Source: Candidatus Ancillula kalotermitis (GTDB lineage Bacteria; Actinomycetota; Actinomycetes; Actinomycetales; Bifidobacteriaceae). From it: a DNA stretch of 32,041 nucleotides. Below, in pieces: positions 9,667 through 19,500 of this stretch. The translations under genes were made by a program, and so were the position numbers. The notes beneath the pieces are model-generated. The model searched no databases. It was not told where the DNA came from and saw only the letters and a list, made by a program, of their open reading frames with translations. Position 1 is the first letter of the stretch; each line of letters begins with the position of its first letter. The DNA lies in contig JAISRT010000001.1 in assembly GCA_031273495.1 (NCBI GenBank), forward strand, positions 1 through 32,041, written 5' to 3'.

Positions 9667-9693
9667 AAAAACCCCGCCAGAAGTATAGCGGGG
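9667..9693 (-). terminator. Intrinsic terminator of hppA
   Basis: Reverse complement CCCCGC-TATACTTCTG-GCGGGG-TTTTT. Confidence 0.85.
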
Positions 9694-9713
9694 CTCTTGT
9701 CAAAATGGTCTGC

Positions 9714-11798
9714 CTAGTGGAAGAAGATTCCTCCAGTTGAATATAGCGTAATTGTTAGGATTGACACCATATTCACAACTTTAATCAGAGCGTTCAAGCC
9801 AGGACCAGATGTATCCTTAGTTGGGTCACCGACAGTGTCACCAACAACTGCAGCTTTGTGCGCTTCAGAACCTTTTCCGCCGTAGTTACCCTCTTCGATG
9901 AGCTTCTTAGCGTTATCCCAAGCACCACCAGCATTGTTCAAAGTCATCGCAAGCATTAACCCAACGACAATGATGCCGATTAGAGTTCCCGCTAGTGCAA
10001 GTGACCCGAAGAAAAGACCAACTAGAACTGGAACAACAACTGCCATCAGTCCAGGGACAATCATCTCTTTAAGTGCTGCACCAGTAACAATCGATACGCA
10101 TTTACCATACTCTGGCTTATTCTTGCCCTCAAGTATACCCAACTCGCGAATTTGGCGACGAACTTCCTCGATAACCGCAGATGCAGCCTTCGAGACCGCG
10201 CGCATTGTCACAGACGTGAAAGCGAAAGGTAGAACTGCACCAATCAAAAGTCCGACTAGAACAAGTGGATTGTCGATTGAGAACTGCGCCAAGGCATTTG
10301 CATGGTTATACGCATCTTTTCCAGCCGCAGAAGTGATAGTCTTCACTGCCACTGGAGGAACTGTATTGATAACCTTGTCGTGGAACTCAGCAAAAAGTGC
10401 AAGTGCACCGAGTGCCGCAGAACCAATAGCATACCCCTTCGTGACTGCCTTAGTGGTGTTACCGATTGCGTCAAGTTCATCAGTGATAACACGAACCTCT
10501 TTAGGCTGCTCACTCATCTCAGCGATACCACCAGCGTTGTCAGTGATTGGGCCGTAAGAGTCAAGCGCGACGATCATTCCAGTAGTCGAAAGCATCGCAA
10601 CTGCAGCAATTGCAATCGCGTAAAGACCTTGAGATGGAGTAGCAAATCCGCCACCAATTGAGTAGGAAATCAAGATACCAGCAATAATGATGATCACTGG
10701 GAGAATTGTTGACTCGAACCCGAACGAAAGACCAGAAATGACATTTGTTCCAGCACCAGTTTCTGACGCCTTCGCAATTTCCTTAACTGGACGGTATTTT
10801 GTCGAAGTGTAGTATTCTGTGAAAATCACCATCAGCACTGTAATTGCAATTCCGACCAGCGAAACCCAGAAGTATTTTAGGTCACCCATGCCGAATAGAA
10901 TCACAAAGAAGAACAGCACTAGCGAAATGATTGACGCTGCACCGACACCCTTATAGAGCGCTTGCATTATCTTGTTGTTTGACCCAAGCCTAACGCAGAA
11001 GATTGCCGCAATAGACGCCAGAATCGCAACAGACCCGAGCACTAACGGCAAGGCCACGAAACGACCACCACCAATAGTAACACCAATCATCATAGCAGCA
11101 AGCAAAGTTACAGCGTAGGTCTCGAACAGGTCAGCACCCATGCCAGCGCAGTCACCCACATTGTCACCCACATTGTCCGCGATAGTCGCAGGGTTCCTTG
11201 GGTCATCCTCATTAAGGTTTGACTCAACTTTTCCGACGATGTCAGCGCCGACGTCAGCAGCTTTTGTGAAAATACCTCCGCCAACACGTGCGAACAGCGA
11301 AATCAACGATGCACCGAAACCGAAGCCTACAACAAACTGCACATTGCCGCCGAAGATTAAATACATTCCAGAAACGCCAAGCAAAGATAGTCCAACAACA
11401 GCAAGACCAGTCACGGCACCGCCACGGAAAGCAACGTTTAGCGCATCCTTAAGGCTCTTCTTCGCCGCAGCCGCAGTGCGCACATTAGCACGGACTGAAA
11501 CATTCATGCCAGTATATCCAGCAACACCAGAGAAAATAGCACCAACGATAAAGCAGAGAGTAGTCTGCCATCCGATGAAGATACCAATCAAGATTGCAAG
11601 AACCACTCCAACAATTGCGATAACAGAATACTGCTTGTTAAGATACGCCATAGCGCCTTCTTGAACTGCCGCAGCAATTTCCTTCATCTTATCGTCGCCA
11701 GCATCCTTCTTCAACACATCTTTTGCGATGATTCCAGCGGCAACAATCGACAATACGCCTGCAACTGGTGCAAGCCAAATCAGGGATGTTAAATCCAT
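9714..11798 (-). CDS. hppA: Membrane-bound proton-translocating pyrophosphatase
   Basis: GGGIFTKAADVGADIVGKVE, NPATIADNVGDNVGDCAGMGADLFE and GNTTKA motifs; about 16 hydrophobic segments; SD AAGGAG before ATG. Confidence 0.95.
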   Translation of the reverse strand: MDLTSLIWLAPVAGVLSIVAAGIIAKDVLKKDAGDDKMKEIAAAVQEGAMAYLNKQYSVIAIVGVVLAILIGIFIGWQTTLCFIVGAIFSGVAGYTGMNVSVRANVRTAAAAKKSLKDALNVAFRGGAVTGLAVVGLSLLGVSGMYLIFGGNVQFVVGFGFGASLISLFARVGGGIFTKAADVGADIVGKVESNLNEDDPRNPATIADNVGDNVGDCAGMGADLFETYAVTLLAAMMIGVTIGGGRFVALPLVLGSVAILASIAAIFCVRLGSNNKIMQALYKGVGAASIISLVLFFFVILFGMGDLKYFWVSLVGIAITVLMVIFTEYYTSTKYRPVKEIAKASETGAGTNVISGLSFGFESTILPVIIIIAGILISYSIGGGFATPSQGLYAIAIAAVAMLSTTGMIVALDSYGPITDNAGGIAEMSEQPKEVRVITDELDAIGNTTKAVTKGYAIGSAALGALALFAEFHDKVINTVPPVAVKTITSAAGKDAYNHANALAQFSIDNPLVLVGLLIGAVLPFAFTSVTMRAVSKAASAVIEEVRRQIRELGILEGKNKPEYGKCVSIVTGAALKEMIVPGLMAVVVPVLVGLFFGSLALAGTLIGIIVVGLMLAMTLNNAGGAWDNAKKLIEEGNYGGKGSEAHKAAVVGDTVGDPTKDTSGPGLNALIKVVNMVSILTITLYSTGGIFFH

Positions 11799-11855
11799 TG
11801 TTTCTCCTTATTTTAACCAAAAGCCCGAGACGCTTGTCGCGAGCACGATTTCATA

Positions 11856-11884
11856 AGTATAGCGCAACCTGTAAGAAATGTTAA
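11856..11884 (-). promoter_or_regulatory. Promoter for hppA
   Basis: Reverse complement TTAACA-17 nt-TATACT. Confidence 0.6.
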
Positions 11885-11885
11885 A

Positions 11886-12053
11886 TCAGGACCAATGAGG
11901 TGGACGTTCGGTCAGTATTTCCCGCTCTCTGGCGCTCTGTTCTTTAAGTTGCTGCTTGGACATATTCCGCTTGCGCAGTGCCTCACGCTCCCTAGCACTC
12001 AATGTATGTAGTGCACGCTCCTTATCTGGATTATGCGCAGTCACTGGCTCCAT
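11886..12053 (-). CDS. Small highly charged protein of unknown function (55 aa)
   Basis: MEPVTAHNPDKERALHTLSAREREALRKRNMSKQQLKEQSAREREILTERPPHWS. ATG one nt after the leuB stop (TAACATG). Tracked start 12083 lies inside leuB. Confidence 0.6.
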   Translation of the reverse strand: MEPVTAHNPDKERALHTLSAREREALRKRNMSKQQLKEQSAREREILTERPPHWS

Positions 12054-12054
12054 G

Positions 12055-13128
12055 TTAGATTCTACTGAGTATTGAGTCACCAATTTGAGTGGTGGAACGC
12101 CCTTTCGCAGTTCCGAACTCTAAGATGTCTGCGTCAATTGCCTCACGGATTTTTGCACCAGCATCGTTCAAGCCAAGGTGTTCAGCGAGCATCGCGGCAC
12201 TTAATATTGCGGCACGTGGGTCTGCTAGGTTTTGTCCCGCTATGTCAGGTGCCGACCCGTGCACAGGCTCAAACATTGAAGGATTACGCCTACTCGCATC
12301 AATATTCCCACTAGCGGCGAGCCCAATGCCACCTGAAATCGCACCAGCCTCGTCAGTTAATATGTCACCGAAGAGGTTGTCCGTCACAATCACATCAAAG
12401 CGCTGCGGGTCAGTCACTAGAAATATGGTCGTGGCGTCAACATGCAGATAATCCGTTGAGACATCTGGGAACTCTGGTGCCACTTTTTCGACAGTCCGGC
12501 GCCAAAGATGCCCTGCGTTTACCAGCACATTATGCTTATGAACCAGAGTCAACTTCTTGCGTTCGCGGGTGTTTGCGAGTTCGAAAGCATAACGCACCGT
12601 GCGCTCGACGCCATACGCTGTGTTGATTGAAACTTCGGTTGCTACTTCATTTTCACTCCCCGTGCGCACGCTGCCACCAGCGCCACAGTATAGCCCTTCA
12701 GTCCCCTCGCGAACCACTATGAAATCCACTGGTCCCCTGCCAAGAATCTTGTCGCTTAGCGGTGAGTCAACATTTGGGTATATTTTACTCGGGCGCAAGT
12801 TGATGTAATGATCAAGGCCGAAGCGCAACTTCAGGAGCAAGCCACGTTCAAGAACACCACTGGGAACGCTCGGATCACCAACTGCACCGAGCAGGATAGC
12901 GTCATTTTTGCGTATCGCCTCCAAGGTTTCATCAGTAAGAACTTCACCGCTTTCAGGATGTTCAAAAGTGCCACCAGTCGCCGCCCAATGTTCCGCACCA
13001 AGCTCAAAATGCTCCTCAACGAATTCTGCAACGCTATTTGTCGCCTTCTTCAAGATTTTAAGTGCCACAGGGGTCACTTCACGCCCGATGCCATCTCCCG
13101 GTATTACTGCAAGCTTGTAGGTTTGCAC
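12055..13128 (-). CDS. leuB: 3-isopropylmalate dehydrogenase
   Basis: [64 protein letters not shown] start overlaps the ilvC stop by 1 nt (TAGTG). Confidence 0.92.
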   Translation of the reverse strand: MQTYKLAVIPGDGIGREVTPVALKILKKATNSVAEFVEEHFELGAEHWAATGGTFEHPESGEVLTDETLEAIRKNDAILLGAVGDPSVPSGVLERGLLLKLRFGLDHYINLRPSKIYPNVDSPLSDKILGRGPVDFIVVREGTEGLYCGAGGSVRTGSENEVATEVSINTAYGVERTVRYAFELANTRERKKLTLVHKHNVLVNAGHLWRRTVEKVAPEFPDVSTDYLHVDATTIFLVTDPQRFDVIVTDNLFGDILTDEAGAISGGIGLAASGNIDASRRNPSMFEPVHGSAPDIAGQNLADPRAAILSAAMLAEHLGLNDAGAKIREAIDADILEFGTAKGRSTTQIGDSILSRI

Positions 13129-14153
13129 TATCTCTGCGCACTCCCCTCTTTGTAGTCATCATCTAGCGTGCGCCACGAATACATTTTACGCAGCTCTTTA
13201 CCGACCTTTTCGATTGGATGATTTTCACCTTTTGCCCGTAATGCCTTGAACTCTGGGGCACCGGCATCTTGGTCATCAATAAACCGCTTCGCAAACGCAC
13301 CAGACTGGATGTCCGCAAGCACTTCTTTCATATGCTGTTTGACGTCAGGCGTGATCACACGTGGTCCCGAAACGTAGTCACCATACTCAGCAGTGTCCGA
13401 AATCGACCACCTCTGCTTTGAAATGCCACCCTCATTAATTAGGTCTACAATAAGTTTGAGCTCGTGGCACACTTCGAAGTATGCAATCTCGGGCTGATAT
13501 CCTGCTTCAACTAGAGTCTCAAACCCGTACTGGATCAACTGAGATACACCTCCACACAACACGGTCTGCTCACCGAATAAATCGGACTCGGTCTCTTCTT
13601 TGAACGTCGTCTTGATGCCACCCGCACGCAACGAACCGAGTGCCTTGGAATATGCAAGAGTGACCTGCTCAGCTTCACCTGACGCGTCCTGGAACACTGC
13701 CCAAACCACTGGAACTCCGCGGCCGATTTCAAACTCGCGACGCACTGTGTGTCCAGGGCCTTTTGGCGCAATCATTATGACGTCATTAGTTGCTCGTGGC
13801 TTAATGTATCCGAAATTGATGTTGAAACCGTGCGCGAACGCGAGCGTGGCATTTTCCTTCAAGTTGGGCTCAATCTCATCTGCATAAAGTGACCGCTGAA
13901 CTTGGTCTGGAGCCAAAATCATCACTAAATCGGCTGCCTTGGTCGCCCCAGCAACGTCAAGCACTTTCAGCCCCTGCTCCTTAGCCTTCTCGGCAGACTT
14001 CGACCCCTCACGGAGCCCCACTACCACATCCACACCAGAGTCCCGAAGGTTTAGTGCGTGCGCGTGGCCTTGCGAGCCATAGCCAATTATTGCAACAGTC
14101 TTACCTGCGAGGTATTTCAGGTCTGCGTCTTTCTCATAGCGAATATCTACCAT
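13128..14153 (-). CDS. ilvC: Ketol-acid reductoisomerase
   Basis: [63 protein letters not shown]. Confidence 0.95.
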   Translation of the reverse strand: MVDIRYEKDADLKYLAGKTVAIIGYGSQGHAHALNLRDSGVDVVVGLREGSKSAEKAKEQGLKVLDVAGATKAADLVMILAPDQVQRSLYADEIEPNLKENATLAFAHGFNINFGYIKPRATNDVIMIAPKGPGHTVRREFEIGRGVPVVWAVFQDASGEAEQVTLAYSKALGSLRAGGIKTTFKEETESDLFGEQTVLCGGVSQLIQYGFETLVEAGYQPEIAYFEVCHELKLIVDLINEGGISKQRWSISDTAEYGDYVSGPRVITPDVKQHMKEVLADIQSGAFAKRFIDDQDAGAPEFKALRAKGENHPIEKVGKELRKMYSWRTLDDDYKEGSAQR

Positions 14154-14167
14154 AGTGTGCCTTTCTT

Positions 14168-14449
14168 TTAGTATTTGTCTCGGTTACGTTCTTTTTCGCG
14201 CTGTTTTCTCCAGTATTTGAAACCATTTTTGGGCGAGAATATGAGCTTAAAAGCACTTGACACCCTTGATTCGCGGACATACTCTATTGCGTCCGTTGCT
14301 TCATCAAGTATATTGCCAGCCTTTTCACCGAGTTGCTCTGCGCCACGTTTAAGCCCCAGTATTAGTGCTATTAATGCGACGAGTAATACAACAAGTAGGA
14401 CGTCAACTATGAGCTGACTGATCGCTAATATCCATAACGGCGTTTCCAT
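14168..14449 (-). CDS. Small single-TM membrane protein (DUF948-like topology)
   Basis: [43 protein letters not shown]... The tracked start (14494) reads through tRNA-Ala (MQAVGQGFESPYLH), so ATG 14449 is used. Confidence 0.6.
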   Translation of the reverse strand: METPLWILAISQLIVDVLLVVLLVALIALILGLKRGAEQLGEKAGNILDEATDAIEYVRESRVSSAFKLIFSPKNGFKYWRKQREKERNRDKY

Positions 14450-14453
14450 CGTG

Positions 14454-14526
14454 TGGAGGTAAGGGGACTCGAACCCCTGACCCACTGCTTGCAAAGCAGT
14501 TGCGCTACCAGCTGCGCCATACCCCC
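14454..14526 (-). tRNA. tRNA-Ala (anticodon TGC)
   Basis: Reverse complement GGGGGTATGGCGCAGCTGGTAGCGCAACTGCTTTGCAAGCAGTGGGTCAGGGGTTCGAGTCCCCTTACCTCCA; loop TTTGCAA; no encoded CCA. Confidence 0.96.
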
Positions 14527-14577
14527 AGAAATTTTCCTGCGCCAGAAGACACTTGTCCTCAACGACGCTACATCAGT

Positions 14578-14606
14578 AGTATAGCATCTAGATGTGAAAA
14601 AGTTAA
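14578..14606 (-). promoter_or_regulatory. Promoter for the tRNA-Ala/ilvC/leuB unit
   Basis: Reverse complement TTAACT-17 nt-TATACT. Confidence 0.65.
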
Positions 14607-14625
14607 ATCGTGCTAGACTGGTAGT

Positions 14626-15672
14626 ATTCGTAATCGGGCAGTACAAAAAGCACTCGGGGAACTCAAGCGGTTCGCCAAGGTGTTGGACGCTGCGGAAAAT
14701 CTAGTTGTTGGCGTCTCGGGAGGTGCAGACTCAGTAGCGTTGCTGAAAGTGTTGAGCATTATGCACCACGGTAAACTTAAGGCTGTAATAGTTGATCACG
14801 GGGTGCAGGAGGGCTCGGATGAAGTGGCGGACAATGCTGCACAGATTGCGGCTGAGCTAATTGGTGATCCAGATGCAGTAGTAGTTAAAAGAGCGCTAAT
14901 TGATGCGCATCGGAACTTAGAAGCGAACGCTCGTGAGGCCAGGTTTCGACTATTATTCGAGGAGGTTGGAGATGATGACATTCTGCTACTTGCGCACACT
15001 TTGAATGACCAGGCGGAGAGCGTCCTGTTGGGGCTCGGGAGAGGCTCGGGGCTGAGTGCAATTTGTGGAATTCGTGAGGACTGTTACATGCGGGACGAGT
15101 ATGGGGCCCAGAAGCGAATAGTGCGACCATTTTTGAGGAGTATTGAGCGTAAGGACACTGAGGAAATTTGTGTGAGTTCTCGCATTGAATACTGGAACGA
15201 CCCGACGAATGGGGCACATGACGTAAAGTGCGACGCTACGTTTCCGCGGCGCTCTCAGATCCGGTCTGAACTGCTACCAGTTTACGATAAGTTCTTCCCT
15301 GGCATTGTGAAGAATTTGGCGCGCAGTGCCACTATCGCTCGCGACGAGAACGACTTCTTGGACACTTGCGCTAGCGAGCACTACATATATTGCGTGGATG
15401 AACTTGGCACTCTTGACACCGCGAAACCGACGTTATTTAGGAGTAAAGTCGCAACGGAGCACCCGGCATTGCAGCGGAGAATTATTCGCATCTGGTTAGA
15501 GCGCTGCGGGGTCAAGAATTCGCGGGCGCTAGAATATGCCAAGATTGAGGAGATTCGCACTAGACTAGTTAATGTCACTGGGGTCGGAGGCACCACTATT
15601 CAGCTTGACAATCATTGTTCCGCTGTCCGCACTGGTGACACCATCACACTTTCTGCACGCCACGCGGGGTGA
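14626..15672 (+). CDS. tilS: tRNA(Ile)-lysidine synthase; 5' end uncertain (ATT 14626 or GTG 14680)
   Basis: PP-loop VVGVSGGADSVALL; AHTLNDQAESVLLGLGRGSG; RPFLRSIERKD; WNDPTN. Upstream in-frame residues RNRAVQKALGEL resemble TilS N-termini. Confidence 0.88.
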   Translation: MRNRAVQKALGELKRFAKVLDAAENLVVGVSGGADSVALLKVLSIMHHGKLKAVIVDHGVQEGSDEVADNAAQIAAELIGDPDAVVVKRALIDAHRNLEANAREARFRLLFEEVGDDDILLLAHTLNDQAESVLLGLGRGSGLSAICGIREDCYMRDEYGAQKRIVRPFLRSIERKDTEEICVSSRIEYWNDPTNGAHDVKCDATFPRRSQIRSELLPVYDKFFPGIVKNLARSATIARDENDFLDTCASEHYIYCVDELGTLDTAKPTLFRSKVATEHPALQRRIIRIWLERCGVKNSRALEYAKIEEIRTRLVNVTGVGGTTIQLDNHCSAVRTGDTITLSARHAG

Positions 15673-15682
15673 CCTCCCCGCA

Positions 15683-15887
15683 TCATCCTTGGGCTTGTCT
15701 GTCCCATGTCATCCTTGGCTTTATGCCGAGGATCCATCACGCACACATCGCACCCCGCGTCGCCCCCGCCCGCCCCTTCATGTCATCCTTGGCTTTATGC
15801 CGAGGATCCATACATCAAGCCACCCTGGACCCTCGGGACAAGCCCAAGGGTGACACGGGAACGGACACCCCGCGCCCAAGGATGACA
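15683..15887. repeat. Intergenic palindromic repeat cluster B
   Basis: Two copies of TGTCATCCTTGGCTTTATGCCGAGGATCCAT and an inverted 62-bp composite module at 15826-15887. Confidence 0.9.
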
Positions 15888-15953
15888 TTTGCCACACTGG
15901 GCACCATGCGAATGAAGTCAAATATGGTCAAACTCGCTTGCGAGTTTGGCAAT

Positions 15954-16043
15954 TGGCGGAAGGTGGGGTTTGCGCCCACCCGCGCTAGCGCGCGGGACCC
16001 TGAGACGCACCCGCCCGCCCGCGAGCGCAGCGGTACATCCTCC
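15954..16043 (-). pseudogene. Possible degenerate tRNA-Ser-like remnant
   Basis: Reverse complement begins GGAGGAT and ends ...GTGGGCGCAAACCCCACCTTCCGCCA, about 90 nt. T-loop lacks TTCRA, and acceptor and T-arm registers conflict by 2 nt. Confidence 0.25.
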
Positions 16044-16077
16044 CCATAATTAATTTGTTATGAATAGCACTTACTGA

Positions 16078-16464
<387 letters not shown>

Positions 16465-16581
16465 TCAAGCCCCACCGCAGTCAGTAATACTGTTTTCCTA
16501 CACTTCGCAGTGTAGGAGGTTTGTGCATGCAAATTCTAGTGTTGCATAGTGTTTTCTGCGCGGTGAACTTCTCAAATGTTG

Positions 16582-19500
16582 CTATAACTTCTGTGAGATG
16601 ACCTGTGTCACACCATCGTTGCGCATAGTGATTCCGTAGAGCGAGTCGGCGACCTCCATTGTCCGCTTCTGATGCGTGATGATAAGCAGTTGTGAACTCG
16701 ACTTGAGGTCCCGGAATATCTTCAGCAGCCGAGAAAGATTAACGTCATCTAGCGCCGCCTCGACCTCGTCCATAACGTAGAATGGTGACGGGCGTGCCTT
16801 AAAAATGGCAACCAACATAGCGACCGCGACCAACGACCGCTCGCCTCCTGAGAGCAATGACAGCCTTGAAATGCGCTTCCCCGCTGGAGTGGCTTGAATC
16901 TCAATACCAGTGTTTAGCAGGTCATTCTCGTCGACAAGTTTCAAGTGCCCCTTACCACCTGGGAATAGCGTGGCGAACACCTTCTCGAACTCCGCCGCAG
17001 TGTCGTCAAATGCTGCCTTAAACGAGCTCACAGTCTTGTCGTCAATAGTCGAGATCATCTCCAGCAAGTCTTTCCGTCCCTTTTCCACGTCCTCAAGCTG
17101 ACTGGATAAATGCTTATAACGCTCCTCAAGGGCCTCAAACTCCTCCATTGCAAGCGGGTTAACCTTCCCAAGCGCCCTCAGATCGGATACCGCCTTAGCA
17201 TGCCTCGCCTCCTGCTCCTTGCGATTAAAAGGCACCTCAACAATCTTGGTGTTGTCATTCGGGTCAATCTTTTTCACGGGAACACTCGCATTAAATTCGC
17301 GCAGTAACTCAGCAGGCTGCAGATACACCTCATTCAGGATACGCTCGTGTAGGTTCTCGATTTTGGAGTCGATCGCTACGCTTTCAAGCTCAGTATTGTG
17401 CAACTTGTCACTAACTTTGTGTAGTTCACTCGCCGTCAGCTTGAGAACTTGCCGCGCCTTGAGCAACTGCTCATTAGAGTCAGTCTGCGCCGCGATCAGT
17501 TCATTCTTCACGTTGACGGCAGCCGCATAAGAGTCGAATATGTATTTCAGCACGGTCTGTGCAAGCGTTTCGACCTCTTTAGCTTTGTTGAGTTTCACTT
17601 TTTGCGCTTTCTCGTGCTCCAGTGCGTCTTTCCGTGCCTTTTCTTCAGCCTCCGCTTGTTGTTTTAGTTCACTGAAACGCTTCTTGAGCTCCTCGTTTTG
17701 CGTTTTCTTCACGGCGAGGTCATTATACAAGTCTTGGAACTTACTCCGCGCTTCCTCTAGTTTAACGTCCGCTACAGCCGCCAACTCGACAGCGTCCTCA
17801 ACACTCTGCTGGTTGTCCTCGGAGTTCTGGAGCTGCTTAAACTGTTCGCGCAATACTAATTCACTACTTTCGGCAGCCGTAATGCGCTCTGTTGTGGACT
17901 CGATTTGATTCTCGAGGCGCTTTTTCTCCACGTCAATCTGATTCATCTGGCTCAGTAGTATCTGCCTCTTATGGTCAACTTGCTGCGCGCCCATCCTGTG
18001 CTCATTTAACCGCTGCCGCGCTACTTTAGATGCCTCTTGCGACTTCTCGACACTTTGCAACTTCTTCTCTAAGTCCTTTTTGAGTTTAACCACATCTTTC
18101 GACTCATGCTCAAGCTCAGTTTCGGCTTCGCGGATTTGCTCGCGTATCGACTTCTTCACGTCATTTGACGCATTGTTGGCATTCTTCTTTTCGTGGTATA
18201 ATAACTCACCGTCTAGGTTTAGCACTGAGAAATCTGACGCTGTTTCTGCGAGGAGGTTCGCCAACTTCTCGGAACTTGCTAGGGCGAAATCAGACCCCAC
18301 TTCTTTGCACAACTCTGCGACGCTATCCTTAACTTTGCGTAAATGCTGAATCGATGTGGCAGTTTTGAGCTTGCGATTCTTGAGGACCACATCTTCGCCC
18401 AACTGCTGTTGTAGCAGCCCTTTAAGCGTATCTATTGTCCCCGAAATCGTGGCAGTCTTCTGCATCTTATCGTTCAAGACCCTCTGCGCCGACTCTAAAT
18501 CTGCGCTGTTCTTCATCTCAAACACTTCCGCATTTTCAAGTTCGGCCTCAACTATTTCGCCGTGTTTTTTGAGTTTCTGTAACTCTTTTTCGACTGTGGC
18601 AATGTCCTTCGTGAACTCTTGAACCTCGAACATAATGCGATTTAGGTGTTCCTTGTCATTCTTCAAGTTCTCATTTGAGTTAGCCATCAACTTCTTGTTT
18701 GCGTCAATTTGCGTCTCAATCTTCGCCATCTCAGTCTGCTTTTCATTCGCCGTCTGCGTGATAATCTGGACTTGGTGCGCCTTCACCTTCGCGTCCTCGT
18801 CCGCTTTAGTCAATGCAGTTTTCGCATCGTCCACCTTTTTCGCTAGTGAGTTAAGTTCAGCTTCAAAAGTTTCCTGTTCTAGTCGGGCTTTCTCGGCACT
18901 TTTTAGCAACTTCTCAGGATCTTGCCCTTCATAAAGCAGTGACGACTCACTCAAGAAATTCTGGCGCTGTATGCTGAGACTGATTAATGACTCAAACCGC
19001 TGCTGCAGTGAGTCCAGGCGATGAATTTTGTCAGTTATCTCCTGCACGCTCTTTGATGTCAACTGTTGCTCTAATTTTGTTATACCACTCTCAACATTTT
19101 TGACCTCTACACCGAGTTCGCCACGTTTACGGCGCAATTCGTCAACAATTTTGGCGCTGTTCTGTTTAACACTGTATAGCTGTTGTAGATCATCCGCTAG
19201 AATACGGCACAACGAGTCCTTGAGATCAGCTTGAATACTGTTTGCCCGCTTCGCAACATTCGCCTGCCTACCGAGCGGTCCGAGCTGGCGTCGCACCTCA
19301 AAAATCAAGTCATTCAGCCTGTCGAGGTTCCCCTTCATCGAGTCAAGTTTACGCACCGCCTTCTCTTTGCGCTGGCGATGTTTCAGCACACCTGCCGCCT
19401 CCTCAATAAACCCACGTCTGTCCATAGGCGTAGCGTTCAAGATTCGGTCAAGGCGCCCCTGACCGACAATAACATGCATTTGCCTGCCGAGCCCAGTGTC

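Noticed and set aside
9898-10557. 219-aa plus-strand ORF antisense to hppA
   Set aside because: Ser/Thr/Pro/Ala-rich antisense reading of a conserved gene; typical artefact.
14527-14560. Decayed truncated tRNA-Ala copy upstream of tRNA-Ala (CTTCTGGCGCAGG)
   Set aside because: Only an ~8-nt match (TGGCGCAG); not enough to claim a third truncated tRNA partner.
14425-14646. Minus-strand 73-aa ORF over tRNA-Ala (GGMAQLVAQLLCKQWVRGSSPLTST)
   Set aside because: Translation through the tRNA-Ala gene.
16497-16516. Hairpin CCTACACT-TCGC-AGTGTAGG between ferredoxin and smc as a terminator
   Set aside because: Good 8-bp stem but no clear T-run on either strand; not called as an intrinsic terminator.
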